DNA of 7,729 bases from Pyrinomonadaceae bacterium (GCA_013812565.1 JACCTF010000117.1:1-7729); one strand, 5' to 3'. Counted from the stretch's first letter, positions 1-6,372 are shown. The notes: generated by a model not told the origin, from the sequence alone. Translations and numbers: made by a program.

Positions 1-1
1 G

Positions 2-220
2 CCGGACGCCGAGTTTGAGCGGCGGGAAGAGATCAAGGAAGCGCAACGGGCGCTCGACGGCGTGTGCGAACCGGCGCGCAGTTGCTTGTTGCTTCAGCAG
101 CAAGGATTGTCTTACCGCGAGATTGCGAGCGCTCTGGAGATTAACGAAGCGAGCGTCGGAAGTCTTTTAGCGCGCGGACGAAAAGAGTTTGTGCGGAAGT
201 TTGGCAAAGTTCGGAGATGA
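2..220 (+). CDS. ECF-type RNA polymerase sigma factor, C-terminal part (cut by left edge)
   Basis: Reading from base 2 gives 72 codons ending at TGA 218-220; the start lies outside the window. The visible part matches sigma-70 region 4, the helix-turn-helix that contacts the -35 promoter element. It shows a short acidic and basic lead-in (ERREEIKEAQRAL), a helix with CLLLQQQGLSYREIA, then a turn and recognition helix (LEINEASVGSLLARGRKEF). The LSYREIA core and the position of the LLARGRK segment are typical of ECF (group 4) sigma factors. Region 2 would be upstream and cannot be seen. The last four bases overlap the start of a zinc-finger anti-sigma gene, the usual arrangement for an ECF sigma factor and its cognate inhibitor, and this strengthens the call. 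The exact ECF subgroup cannot be judged from region 4 alone. A general LuxR-like helix-turn-helix protein is a less likely alternative. Confidence 0.87.
   Translation, partial: PDAEFERREEIKEAQRALDGVCEPARSCLLLQQQGLSYREIASALEINEASVGSLLARGRKEFVRKFGKVRR
213..216 (+). promoter_or_regulatory. Shine-Dalgarno GGAG that bears on the anti-sigma start
   Basis: GGAG directly abuts the ATG at 217 with no spacer, but lies six bases before a second in-frame ATG at 223 (codon 3). The spacing therefore favours initiation at 223, while the ATGA stop/start overlap favours 217. The two proteins differ by only two residues. The site lies inside the end of the sigma gene, so translation of the two is probably coupled. 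Confidence 0.5.
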
Positions 221-1020
221 AAATGCAAGAGTGCCTTAGAGAAGAAGTGGTGCAGCGCTACCTGGATGGCGAACTCGCCACGGAGCAGATACAAGCAGCG
301 GCGGCGCACATCAGGGCATGTGCCCTCTGCGCCGAAGCGGTGCGCGAAGCTCAGGGCGAGATGGAACTGCTGACGGCTGCTTTCGCGATGCACGCCGATG
401 TGCCGACTGAGCGCCTACGCGAGCGGCTTGACTGGGCCATTGCTGAACTTGCCTCTCCAATGAAGCCGCCGAAACAATCTTCGGCTGACCTCGATCACCT
501 CACGCCCGCTTGGTTCCCATCCTTCACAGGCTCGAATTTCAACCCCCTCCATGCTTACGCGTTGGCGCTTATCGCACTTGGGGTAACCATCGGCCTGAGC
601 GTGTATCTCAACTCGCGGAACAGCACGGGCAGCACACGCGAGGTTGTCGCCAAAACCGAAAATAATAATCACGTGAAACCTCGATCCGATGTAAACGACA
701 CGCCTGTTGTCAACGGACCCGCATCAACTGATGTTCGTGAAATTGTGAAGCAAAACAACCGTCGGGACGGGCCGGTGCGTCGTGGGCGGCAGAGGCGGGG
801 AGTTGAGCTTAAAGCCGATCAAGTTTTGGCTCAGCCTCGTGTCGTTGAAGACAAGCAAAAAGGTGGGCAAGAGCAAGTCGCTACTAAAAATGAAGATAAA
901 AGTGAAGAGGTCAAAGCGAGATTGATGCTGGCTCTTCACATCGCCAGCGCCAAACTCAACTTCGCGCAAAAGGAAGTTCAGCGGACGCTCCAGCGCAACC
1001 GCCATGAACCCGCCTCCTGA
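217..1020 (+). CDS. Membrane-anchored zinc-finger anti-sigma factor
   Basis: 267 codons. It probably binds and inhibits the sigma factor encoded just upstream. Residues 1-60 form a ZAS-type (zf-HC2-like) cytoplasmic domain with the signature H31-x3-C35-x2-C38 (HIRACALC) and an upstream Cys6 that could be the further zinc ligand. The preceding helix (VVQRYLDGEL) matches the family. Residues about 112-131 (HAYALALIALGVTIGLSVYL) are one hydrophobic membrane-spanning segment. The outer part, about 135 residues, is hydrophilic, rich in Lys, Arg, Glu and Asn, and looks disordered until a likely amphipathic helix near the C-terminus (EEVKARLMLALHIASAKLNF). The gene overlaps the sigma gene by ATGA; ATG 223 is a slightly shorter start with better Shine-Dalgarno spacing. 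By analogy with ZAS anti-sigma factors, release would follow a redox or envelope signal, but the type of signal is not shown here. The family call is strong; the exact signal is unknown. Confidence 0.88.
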   Translation: MKMQECLREEVVQRYLDGELATEQIQAAAAHIRACALCAEAVREAQGEMELLTAAFAMHADVPTERLRERLDWAIAELASPMKPPKQSSADLDHLTPAWFPSFTGSNFNPLHAYALALIALGVTIGLSVYLNSRNSTGSTREVVAKTENNNHVKPRSDVNDTPVVNGPASTDVREIVKQNNRRDGPVRRGRQRRGVELKADQVLAQPRVVEDKQKGGQEQVATKNEDKSEEVKARLMLALHIASAKLNFAQKEVQRTLQRNRHEPAS

Positions 1021-1057
1021 CAAACCGCGAAGGATAACTTGTAGCTGAAGGAAGTTT

Positions 1058-1699
1058 ATGAAACCAAATATCTTGAGTGCACCGAGACTGATTTGTCTCT
1101 CCCTGTTTGTGTTCGTTACGTTCGCTGTTGGTGCCGGCACCGCGCGCGCGCAGGAATACAAACTGCAAATCAACCTTGATCATCTTGCGCCCAAAGCCGC
1201 GAAGGTCATTGATGTCAACATCGACGGCGCGCTGCTACAACTGGCCCGCAGTTTCCTCTCCGATAAAAAGCCGAACGAGGCGAGAGCCAAAGAGGTGATC
1301 GCCGGGTTGAAGGGGATTTATGTCAAGAGCTTCGAGTTTGACAAAGAAGGCGGCTACTCGCTGGGAGACGTTGAGGCCATCCGCACTCAACTCCGCACTC
1401 CACTGTGGTCGAGAATCGTCGGCATCGTAAGCAAGAACGAAGGAGATAACGTCGAGGTCTACACCAGAATTGAAGGCACGCAGATCATCGGTTTAGCCGT
1501 CGTCAGCGCCGAGCCGAAAGAGTTGACGGTAGTGAATATCGTCGGGCCGATTGACATCAGCAAGCTTCGCGACTTAGAAGGCAACTTCGGCATCCCCGGT
1601 CTTGACATCAAGATCGGCAACGGCATTCGTATCGGCAGCGACAAAAAAACTGCGGAAGAAAATAGACCCGCCGCGAGCACAGAGGTGCAAAAGCCATGA
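1058..1699 (+). CDS. Secreted DUF4252 domain protein
   Basis: 213 codons. Residues 1-31 are a Sec signal peptide: basic start, hydrophobic core CLSLFVFVTFAVGAG, and probable cleavage after TARA before Gln32. There is no lipobox cysteine, so the product is probably soluble in the periplasm rather than a lipoprotein. Residues about 50-180 carry the DUF4252 pattern: VNIDGALLQLAR, then LKGIYVKSFEFDKEGGYS, then TPLWSRIVGI, then VEVYTRIEG, then AEPKELTVVNIVGPID at 151-166 and GNFGIPGL. The C-terminal tail (DKKTAEENRPAAS) is polar and probably flexible. The molecular function of DUF4252 is not established. As I recall, DUF4252 genes commonly sit in operons with ECF sigma and anti-sigma genes in Bacteroidetes and Acidobacteria, and here it follows that pair after 37 bases. 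AGGA at 1049-1052, five bases before ATG 1058, supports this start. The stop overlaps the next gene (ATGA), so the two are probably co-translated. Confidence 0.93.
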   Translation: MKPNILSAPRLICLSLFVFVTFAVGAGTARAQEYKLQINLDHLAPKAAKVIDVNIDGALLQLARSFLSDKKPNEARAKEVIAGLKGIYVKSFEFDKEGGYSLGDVEAIRTQLRTPLWSRIVGIVSKNEGDNVEVYTRIEGTQIIGLAVVSAEPKELTVVNIVGPIDISKLRDLEGNFGIPGLDIKIGNGIRIGSDKKTAEENRPAASTEVQKP

Positions 1700-2229
1700 G
1701 CGCGCATCACGGTCGCCCCAGACAAATCTTGCTGCTTGTCATCTGCTTGACGCTCTTGGCACCAATAACCGTTTCAGCCAAGGACAGTGAGTTCGATGCG
1801 GTTGTTAAACAACTCAAGACGCAGTATCGCGCCAAACGCAAAAGTATTCCTTTTCTCGGCCTTGCCAATTTCGCCGTGAAGATCGTGCGTCCGGCAGGAG
1901 TCAAAAGCTTCAAGCTGGCGATCTTCGAGGATCAAGACTTCTCTGACAAACCGGGTGTCACCCAGTTGAGTACAGTAGTTCGAGGAGCGCTCACTCCCGC
2001 GTGGCATCCATTAGTGCGCGTTTATTCGCCGCGAGATGGCGAGCAGACATACGTCTATCTGCGCGAAGCCGGGAAGAACGTCAAATTGCTGATCGTTAAC
2101 GTTGAGCCACGCGAAGCCGTCGTGGTGCAGGTCAAAGTCAATTTGCAAACTTTAATTAAGTGGATGCAAAAGCCGGAGCGAATCGGAAAGCAAGTCATGT
2201 CTCAATCCGATGGAACTGCACAAAACTGA
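1696..2229 (+). CDS. Secreted protein, probable diverged DUF4252 relative
   Basis: 177 codons. Signal peptide 1-28 (basic RPRQ, then ILLLVICLTLLAPI, with cleavage after VSA before Lys29) and no lipobox. The mature part shows no motif I can name outright. However, its C-terminal half follows the order of the DUF4252 protein next door. An 'AW' before LVRVYSPRDGEQTYVYLRE lines up with 'LW' before SRIVGIVSKNEGDNVEVYTR, and LLIVNVEPREAVVVQVKVN (132 on) lines up with the AEPKELTVVNIVG block, keeping the EP-[KR]-E core. The GVKSFKLAIFEDQDFS segment matches the position of IYVKSFEFDKEGGYS. I infer a duplicated, diverged DUF4252-fold partner. The start overlaps the preceding stop by ATGA. GAGGTG at 1682-1687, eight bases upstream, supports ATG 1696. 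It is the last gene of the tight cluster; 180 non-coding bases follow. Function unknown, perhaps a partner or competitor of its neighbour. Confidence 0.8.
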   Translation: MSAHHGRPRQILLLVICLTLLAPITVSAKDSEFDAVVKQLKTQYRAKRKSIPFLGLANFAVKIVRPAGVKSFKLAIFEDQDFSDKPGVTQLSTVVRGALTPAWHPLVRVYSPRDGEQTYVYLREAGKNVKLLIVNVEPREAVVVQVKVNLQTLIKWMQKPERIGKQVMSQSDGTAQN

Positions 2230-2265
2230 TGGTCGTAATAATCGAAACAAGCTTAGTAAAAGTTT

Positions 2266-2343
2266 AGTGTTCAACCTACAGGCTGTCTTTCTGAGCACAC
2301 GGACATACGCCAAGCGTAAACCCTAAAAATCAAGTTGAACACT
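2266..2343. repeat. 78-bp element bounded by 10-base perfect inverted repeats
   Basis: AGTGTTCAAC (2266-2275) and GTTGAACACT (2334-2343) are exact reverse complements, separated by 58 bases with no open reading frame of note. The stretch lies between the end of the sigma cluster and the VWA-like gene. It could be a small terminal-inverted-repeat element (MITE- or REP-like), a long-stem RNA structure, or a pair of oppositely oriented protein-binding sites. No clear target-site duplication is visible. A Rho-independent terminator is unlikely because there is no T-tract after the right arm and the loop is long. Confidence 0.5.
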
Positions 2344-2353
2344 GTTACGTAAC
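2344..2353. promoter_or_regulatory. Perfect 10-base palindrome, possible operator
   Basis: GTTACGTAAC is its own reverse complement and begins at the base right after the right arm of the 10-base inverted repeat. It ends 56 bases before the ATG of the VWA-like gene, a distance suited to a dimeric regulator site at or near a promoter. No convincing -35/-10 pair could be assigned around it, so the role is inferred from symmetry and position only. Confidence 0.3.
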
Positions 2354-2409
2354 TGCGGCTCTCCCTATCTTCAAATTTGTACATGGAAATTTTGTATTGA
2401 GGAACAAAG

Positions 2410-3474
2410 ATGAAAAAGCGCCCGGCACTTTCGCTGATATGCGGCTTCCTTTTCTTCTACTGTGTCACAGCCGCACTTGTGCAAGCGCAAGATGGTAGTG
2501 AAGACACGGTCCGAGTATCTACGCGCGTCGTCTTTGTCGATACGCTTGTCAAAGATAAGAAGACGAAGCAGCCGGTCAGAGGTCTCGCGCGCGACGAGTT
2601 CCAAGTGTTTGACAACAATCGGCCGCGCACGCTCTCCTATTTCAGCCGCGAGGATGATAAGCGCGGGCGACCGCTGGCACTCGTGCTTGCCTTTTGCCCG
2701 GACCGTGATGGTGCAGGAAAACCCTTGCGACGCAAGGAAGTTCTGCAATCGTTAAATACAACGCTGGCGAAACTGTCGTCGGCAGATGAAGTGGCGGTGA
2801 TGGTGACTTGGGGAATCGGTCCTAGTCACATGCTCACGAATCTTACCACTGATCGTGCGAAAGTGTCGGCGGCATTGGCTTCCATACCGGCGTGGATAAT
2901 GCCTGATCCTGAACTGCTCAAGACCGCTGACACTGCGCCGAGCAATCTCGGCAAAGCTCTCCAATCGAGTGCGCTTACCGCCGCACGCGAGCGCCCGAAC
3001 TCGCAGGTCGCGATTGTGCTTGTAACAGATGCGATCTTTCCACTGTTCAATAACGAGCGTGACGAAATCACCGCGAGGTTGATTGAGACTAACGTCTCTT
3101 TCAATGTACTGACGACCGGCATGGACCAGTTTTTCATCTGGATGTACCCGGTGGCGAAGCCTCTGGGCAAACTCATGGGAATGGATTTCTATGGCAACCC
3201 CAGGTATTTAGCTCAACAGACGGGCGGCGAGGAAGTGCGCGTGCGCAGATCGGAAGATTATGCCGGCGGGCTTGCACAGATTATCGGCAATCTGACGACG
3301 CGTTACAGCCTCGGCTTCACGCTCGATGAAGGTGAGCGCGACGACGGGCAGATGCACCAATTGGAGGTAAAAGTCAAAGCTCGTGACAAGCATGGTAAGG
3401 AACGAAAGGTAGTTGTGAGTGCGCGGCGCGGGTACTACTTACCAAAAGCGGAAGATGCGCAAGTCATAAAATAA
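2410..3474 (+). CDS. Exported VWFA-related Acidobacterial domain protein (TIGR03436-like), MIDAS motif lost
   Basis: 354 codons. Signal peptide 1-26 (MKKR, then LSLICGFLFFYCVTAAL, cleavage after VQA). The order of segments is that of TIGR03436. First is a small beta domain (VRVSTRVVFVDTLVKD, then PVRGLARDEFQVFDNNRPRTLSYFSRED, to about residue 82), then a von Willebrand A-type fold from P88 (PLALVLAF) to about 225, with the strand VAIVLVTDAIF carrying D207. Last is the typical ending YLAQQTGGE, YSLGFTLDEG, VKVKARDKHG and RRGYYLP. VWA domains normally bind a metal through DxSxS at the end of the first strand; here that place reads LAFCPDRDGAG (93-103), so the metal site appears lost or altered. 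Family members are exported and poorly characterised; adhesion or envelope protein binding is inferred from the fold. GAGGAA at 2399-2404, five bases before ATG, supports the start. It stands alone, with 180 and 146 non-coding bases on its two sides, so it may have its own promoter. Confidence 0.93.
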   Translation: MKKRPALSLICGFLFFYCVTAALVQAQDGSEDTVRVSTRVVFVDTLVKDKKTKQPVRGLARDEFQVFDNNRPRTLSYFSREDDKRGRPLALVLAFCPDRDGAGKPLRRKEVLQSLNTTLAKLSSADEVAVMVTWGIGPSHMLTNLTTDRAKVSAALASIPAWIMPDPELLKTADTAPSNLGKALQSSALTAARERPNSQVAIVLVTDAIFPLFNNERDEITARLIETNVSFNVLTTGMDQFFIWMYPVAKPLGKLMGMDFYGNPRYLAQQTGGEEVRVRRSEDYAGGLAQIIGNLTTRYSLGFTLDEGERDDGQMHQLEVKVKARDKHGKERKVVVSARRGYYLPKAEDAQVIK

Positions 3475-3620
3475 ATACCGAGCTACCGTTAACGCTCTTT
3501 CATCAATAATGATGTGCGCATGACGTGCTCCAAATCAACAACACAGACATAAGCTAAAGATAAGCGGAACAATCTTCGATAAGGGCACGAAGGTTTAACG
3601 AACCTGCGAGGAACATCTTT
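3475..3620. other. Non-coding gap with two short hairpins
   Basis: No gene is seen in these 146 bases. CATCA-ATAA-TGATG (3501-3514) is a five-pair stem after the VWA-like gene; it lacks a following T-tract, so it is at best a weak terminator. AGGTT-TAACG-AACCT (3591-3605) is another five-pair stem that ends two bases before the GAGGAA ribosome site of the next gene and might affect its translation. No convincing promoter was found. Confidence 0.35.
3608..3613 (+). promoter_or_regulatory. Ribosome binding site GAGGAA for the GTG start at 3621
   Basis: GAGGAA lies seven bases before GTG 3621, an almost ideal spacing, and is the main argument for the longer start of the first DUF5916 gene. The competing GTG at 3672 has only a weak GAGTTG-like stretch before it. 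Confidence 0.6.
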
Positions 3621-6143
3621 GTGCCGCCAGCTTCGATAATCCGCTATAGCATTCATCGTATCGAGTTGAATGTGAAATATAAGCTGCTTCTTTCTTTAGC
3701 GCTGTTGGGTAATTGCATTGCCCAAGCGCAAACTGCGCCCGCTCCAGTCGCTTCACCGAAAGCGGCGCAAAAAGCTGCCGCGTTAAAATCTGCGATAAAT
3801 CTTCCGCCGGAGAAGCGTGAAGCCGTGCGCATCACGCGCTTCGAGACGCCGCCGGTTATCGACGGACAACTTGACGACGAGGCATGGAAGGGGGCGGCTG
3901 TCTTCAAGGATTTCCAACAAATACAACCCGGCGACAACATCCCGCCGTCGCGAAACACTGAAGCCATGCTTGGCTATGACGCAAAGTTTCTCTACATCGC
4001 ATTTCGCGCGGTGGACGAACCGGGCAAAGTGCGCGCGACGATCTCCCGGCGCGATGCCGTCTTTGAGGATGACAATGTCGGGATGTTCCTGGACACCTTT
4101 AATGACCAGCGCCGCGCATACGAATTCTTCTTCAATCCACTGGGCGTACAAGCCGATGCCATCTTTACAGAGAGCGGTGGCGAAGACTTCAGCGTTGATA
4201 TTGTAATGGAGTCGAAGGGTGTGATGACCGAAACCGGATACACCGTCGAGGTTGCTGTGCCCTTCAAATCGCTGCGTTACGAGGCGGGCAGAGACAAACT
4301 GTGGGGCATACATCTTTTCCGCCGCATCAAGCGCTTCAATAATGAACTGAGTTCCTGGATGCCGATCTCGCGCGACAACTCAAGCGCGCTTAACCAAGCT
4401 GGGCGCATCACGGGACTCGAAGGTATTTCGACGGAAAGAACAATAGAGGTTATTCCGAGCTTAACGCTCTCGGAAACCGGCAAGCGCGTGCGCGCACTGC
4501 CGCCACGCGTATCGCCGAATGATCCGGTCGCGCTCGCTGATCCCGGACGCTTCAGCAACTCACCCATTGCGTTTGACCCCGGCGTGTCAGCGAAGTTCAG
4601 TATCACGCCGACCGTCACACTCGATCTGACTTTGAATCCTGACTTCGCGCAGGTCGAAGCCGATCAAACCGTCGTCACCGCTAATCAACGTTTCCCGATC
4701 TTCTTTCCCGAAAAGCGCCCGTTCTTTCTCGAAGGCATTGACATCTTTCAAACACCAATCACGGCTTTAAACACGCGCGCCATCGTCGATCCTGATTATG
4801 CCGCGAAGCTCACGGGCAAGCTTGGCCGTAACACGTTCGGATTGCTCTTGGCGAGCGACAACGCCCCCGGAAACTACAGCGAGGAAGAGCGAGCGGACCC
4901 CGATCTTCGTCCCGATATAGAGAAGTTTCTCGACAAGAACGCTCTCATCGGCGTGCTGCGCTTAAAGCGCGATGTCGGTCGTGAATCCAACATCGGCTTG
5001 ATTGCGACGACGTACAATTTTATCGAACGCCATAACAGCCTCGGTGGCTTCGATGGGCGCTTTCGTCTTAACCCAAAAACGGTTCTCACCTTTCAAGCGC
5101 TGGGAACCACTTCGCGCCGCTCCTTCTTCGATCCTGAACGTGACGAAGACATCTACCGCACCGGCAACGCTTTCGCTTACTCATATAACTTGGACTACAC
5201 GAGCCGCCGCTTCGGTTTCTTCCTCGGCGGCGAAGGACGCACGCGCGACTACCGCGCCGACGTGGGATTTACGCAGCGCACCAACACAAATTCGCAGCAG
5301 CTTTTCCTCCGATTCAGCAATGAGCCGAGGCCGAAAGAGAAGCTCGTCTTCTGGCGCGTGATCAGTGTCAATAACATCGACTTTGATTGGCAAGGACGGA
5401 TGCAAGAAGCCAGGCAAGGAGGGCGGGTGATACTGGGTCTGCAACGCGAAACCTACGTTGGCGCAGGTTACAACCTCAAACGAGAGCGGTTGTTTGAGGA
5501 AGAGTTTGGCGCAAAGCGCACCCCGACGCGCCCGAACCAGGGAGCATTCTTCGGCGACTCGGAACGTTCAACACTGGGGAAAGGCGTGTTCGGATTCGTC
5601 GAAACAACGCCGAGCAAAAAGTATTCAGCCGACGTGTCCGTGGGCTACAACTGGAATGCGTTCGACTTCGACTTTGGTGGCGGACGTCGCTTCCCACGCG
5701 TCAGCCCGGCAGGATTGCTCGACCCTGATGCGCCACTTGATCCCGGCCCCGGAAACACTATGGAGGTCAGTGCGAGATTCAAACACCAGCCGACCGCCGC
5801 GTTGCGTACCTCGCTCGACTACACCAAAACTCGATTGGTGCGCACTGACACCGGCCGAGTCGCTTTTGATGACAACATCTTCTCTCTGCGTTCGACTTAT
5901 CAATTCACGCGCTTCACATTTGTACGTGCGCGTGTTGACTACTCCACGCTCGCATCTAACGCACGCGGGCAGTTCCTGTTCGGCTGGACGCCGAATCCCG
6001 GCACATCCTTTTATGTTGGCTACAACGATGACTTAAACCGCAACGGCTTCAATCCATTTACTGATCAACTTGAGCCGGGCTTCCGGCGCAACGGGCGAAC
6101 GTTCTTTATCAAAATGTCATACCTATTTCGCCGCAGCTTCTAG
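3621..6143 (+). CDS. CBM9-like/DUF5916 outer-membrane beta-barrel protein, first tandem copy
   Basis: 840 codons from GTG 3621 to TAG 6141-6143, within the usual family size. A signal peptide ends at AQA36 (core LLLSLALLGNCIAQA), followed by a Pro/Ala/Lys-rich linker. Residues about 69-255 form the CBM9-like carbohydrate-binding fold (PPVIDGQLDDEAW, LGYDAKFLYIAF, RRDAVFEDDNVGMFLDTF, YTVEVAVPFKSLRY, W246 in SSWMPISRD). The rest is DUF5916, with the hallmarks NPDFAQVEADQ (339 on) and FFPEKRPFFLEG (361 on). Many alternating aromatic/polar strands follow, with an end (RTFFIKMSYLFRRSF) carrying the C-terminal Phe expected of an outer-membrane barrel. The start is uncertain: GTG 3621 has GAGGAA seven bases upstream, but it gives an unusually long N-region of about 20 residues. 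GTG 3672 (V18, then KYKLLL) would give a 19-residue signal peptide like that of the second copy. The family's substrate is unknown; glycan binding or uptake across the outer membrane is inferred. A homologous copy follows after 225 bases. Confidence 0.93.
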   Translation: MPPASIIRYSIHRIELNVKYKLLLSLALLGNCIAQAQTAPAPVASPKAAQKAAALKSAINLPPEKREAVRITRFETPPVIDGQLDDEAWKGAAVFKDFQQIQPGDNIPPSRNTEAMLGYDAKFLYIAFRAVDEPGKVRATISRRDAVFEDDNVGMFLDTFNDQRRAYEFFFNPLGVQADAIFTESGGEDFSVDIVMESKGVMTETGYTVEVAVPFKSLRYEAGRDKLWGIHLFRRIKRFNNELSSWMPISRDNSSALNQAGRITGLEGISTERTIEVIPSLTLSETGKRVRALPPRVSPNDPVALADPGRFSNSPIAFDPGVSAKFSITPTVTLDLTLNPDFAQVEADQTVVTANQRFPIFFPEKRPFFLEGIDIFQTPITALNTRAIVDPDYAAKLTGKLGRNTFGLLLASDNAPGNYSEEERADPDLRPDIEKFLDKNALIGVLRLKRDVGRESNIGLIATTYNFIERHNSLGGFDGRFRLNPKTVLTFQALGTTSRRSFFDPERDEDIYRTGNAFAYSYNLDYTSRRFGFFLGGEGRTRDYRADVGFTQRTNTNSQQLFLRFSNEPRPKEKLVFWRVISVNNIDFDWQGRMQEARQGGRVILGLQRETYVGAGYNLKRERLFEEEFGAKRTPTRPNQGAFFGDSERSTLGKGVFGFVETTPSKKYSADVSVGYNWNAFDFDFGGGRRFPRVSPAGLLDPDAPLDPGPGNTMEVSARFKHQPTAALRTSLDYTKTRLVRTDTGRVAFDDNIFSLRSTYQFTRFTFVRARVDYSTLASNARGQFLFGWTPNPGTSFYVGYNDDLNRNGFNPFTDQLEPGFRRNGRTFFIKMSYLFRRSF

Positions 6144-6368
6144 TCAAGACAAACGTCTGTCAGCGGAGTCGCTGGTGGCGAGTGAGCTAATCGTTGATAA
6201 CACGTCTCCGTTGCTGGCATTTAGTGCGTGCGGGCAGATCGAATTTGCAAACTCTACTTCCTTTATCACCTCATTAAAATCGTTTCGCTTGTTCCGCTAC
6301 AGATTTTGAGCGAAGATGGCTGGCAGCATGTCAGACTTCACCGCCCATGCCCGATTCGTTTGCTCATC
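6144..6368. other. Non-coding gap between the tandem copies
   Basis: 225 bases with no convincing gene other than a possible short leader frame at its right end. GACAAACGTCTGTC (6148-6161), starting four bases after the stop, is symmetric at 12 of 14 positions and could be a protein site or part of a weak terminator stem. AAAATC (6276-6281) and GATTTT (6302-6307) could pair around a 20-base loop. No good promoter pair or T-tract terminator was found. The gap resembles neither the sequence before the first copy nor any coding frame nearby. Confidence 0.35.
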
Positions 6369-6372
6369 ATGA
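6316..6372 (+). CDS. Possible 18-codon leader peptide coupled to the second DUF5916 gene
   Basis: An ATG at 6316 opens a frame reading MAGSMSDFTAHARFVCSS. Its TGA (6370-6372) overlaps the ATG of the next gene (6369-6371) as ATGA, the same junction used twice in the sigma cluster. The downstream ATG has no purine-rich ribosome site of its own (the preceding 18 bases are mainly pyrimidines), so re-initiation from a short upstream frame would make sense. The leader's own ribosome site (GAGCGAAG) is weak and the peptide resembles nothing known to me. A chance frame is quite possible. Confidence 0.2.
   Translation: MAGSMSDFTAHARFVCSS

Noticed and set aside
724..1173. Minus-strand open frames of 75-149 codons opposite the anti-sigma and DUF4252 genes
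   Set aside because: They lie opposite well-supported + strand genes with recognisable domains and junctions, and their translations show no family features.
2230..2409. Rho-independent terminator after the sigma cluster
   Set aside because: The only strong inverted repeat has a 58-base loop and no T-tract after the right arm.
3566..3590. GGAAC before the first DUF5916 gene as an ECF-type -35 element
   Set aside because: GGAAC at 3566-3570 resembles the -35 of many ECF promoters, but no matching -10 such as CGTC follows at the normal spacing.
3783..4313. Minus-strand open frame of 176 codons inside the first DUF5916 gene
   Set aside because: It mirrors a clearly coding + strand domain. A similar antisense frame (6489-6860) appears opposite the same domain of the second copy, as expected from shared codon content rather than real genes.
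5458..6036. Plus-strand frame of 192 codons within the barrel region
   Set aside because: Low-complexity Arg/Ser/Thr-rich translation, shifted frame of the DUF5916 barrel; no start signal or domain.
6070..6309. Plus-strand frame of 79 codons running from the end of the first DUF5916 gene into the gap
   Set aside because: Half of it overlaps real coding sequence, the translation is featureless, and no ribosome site precedes it.
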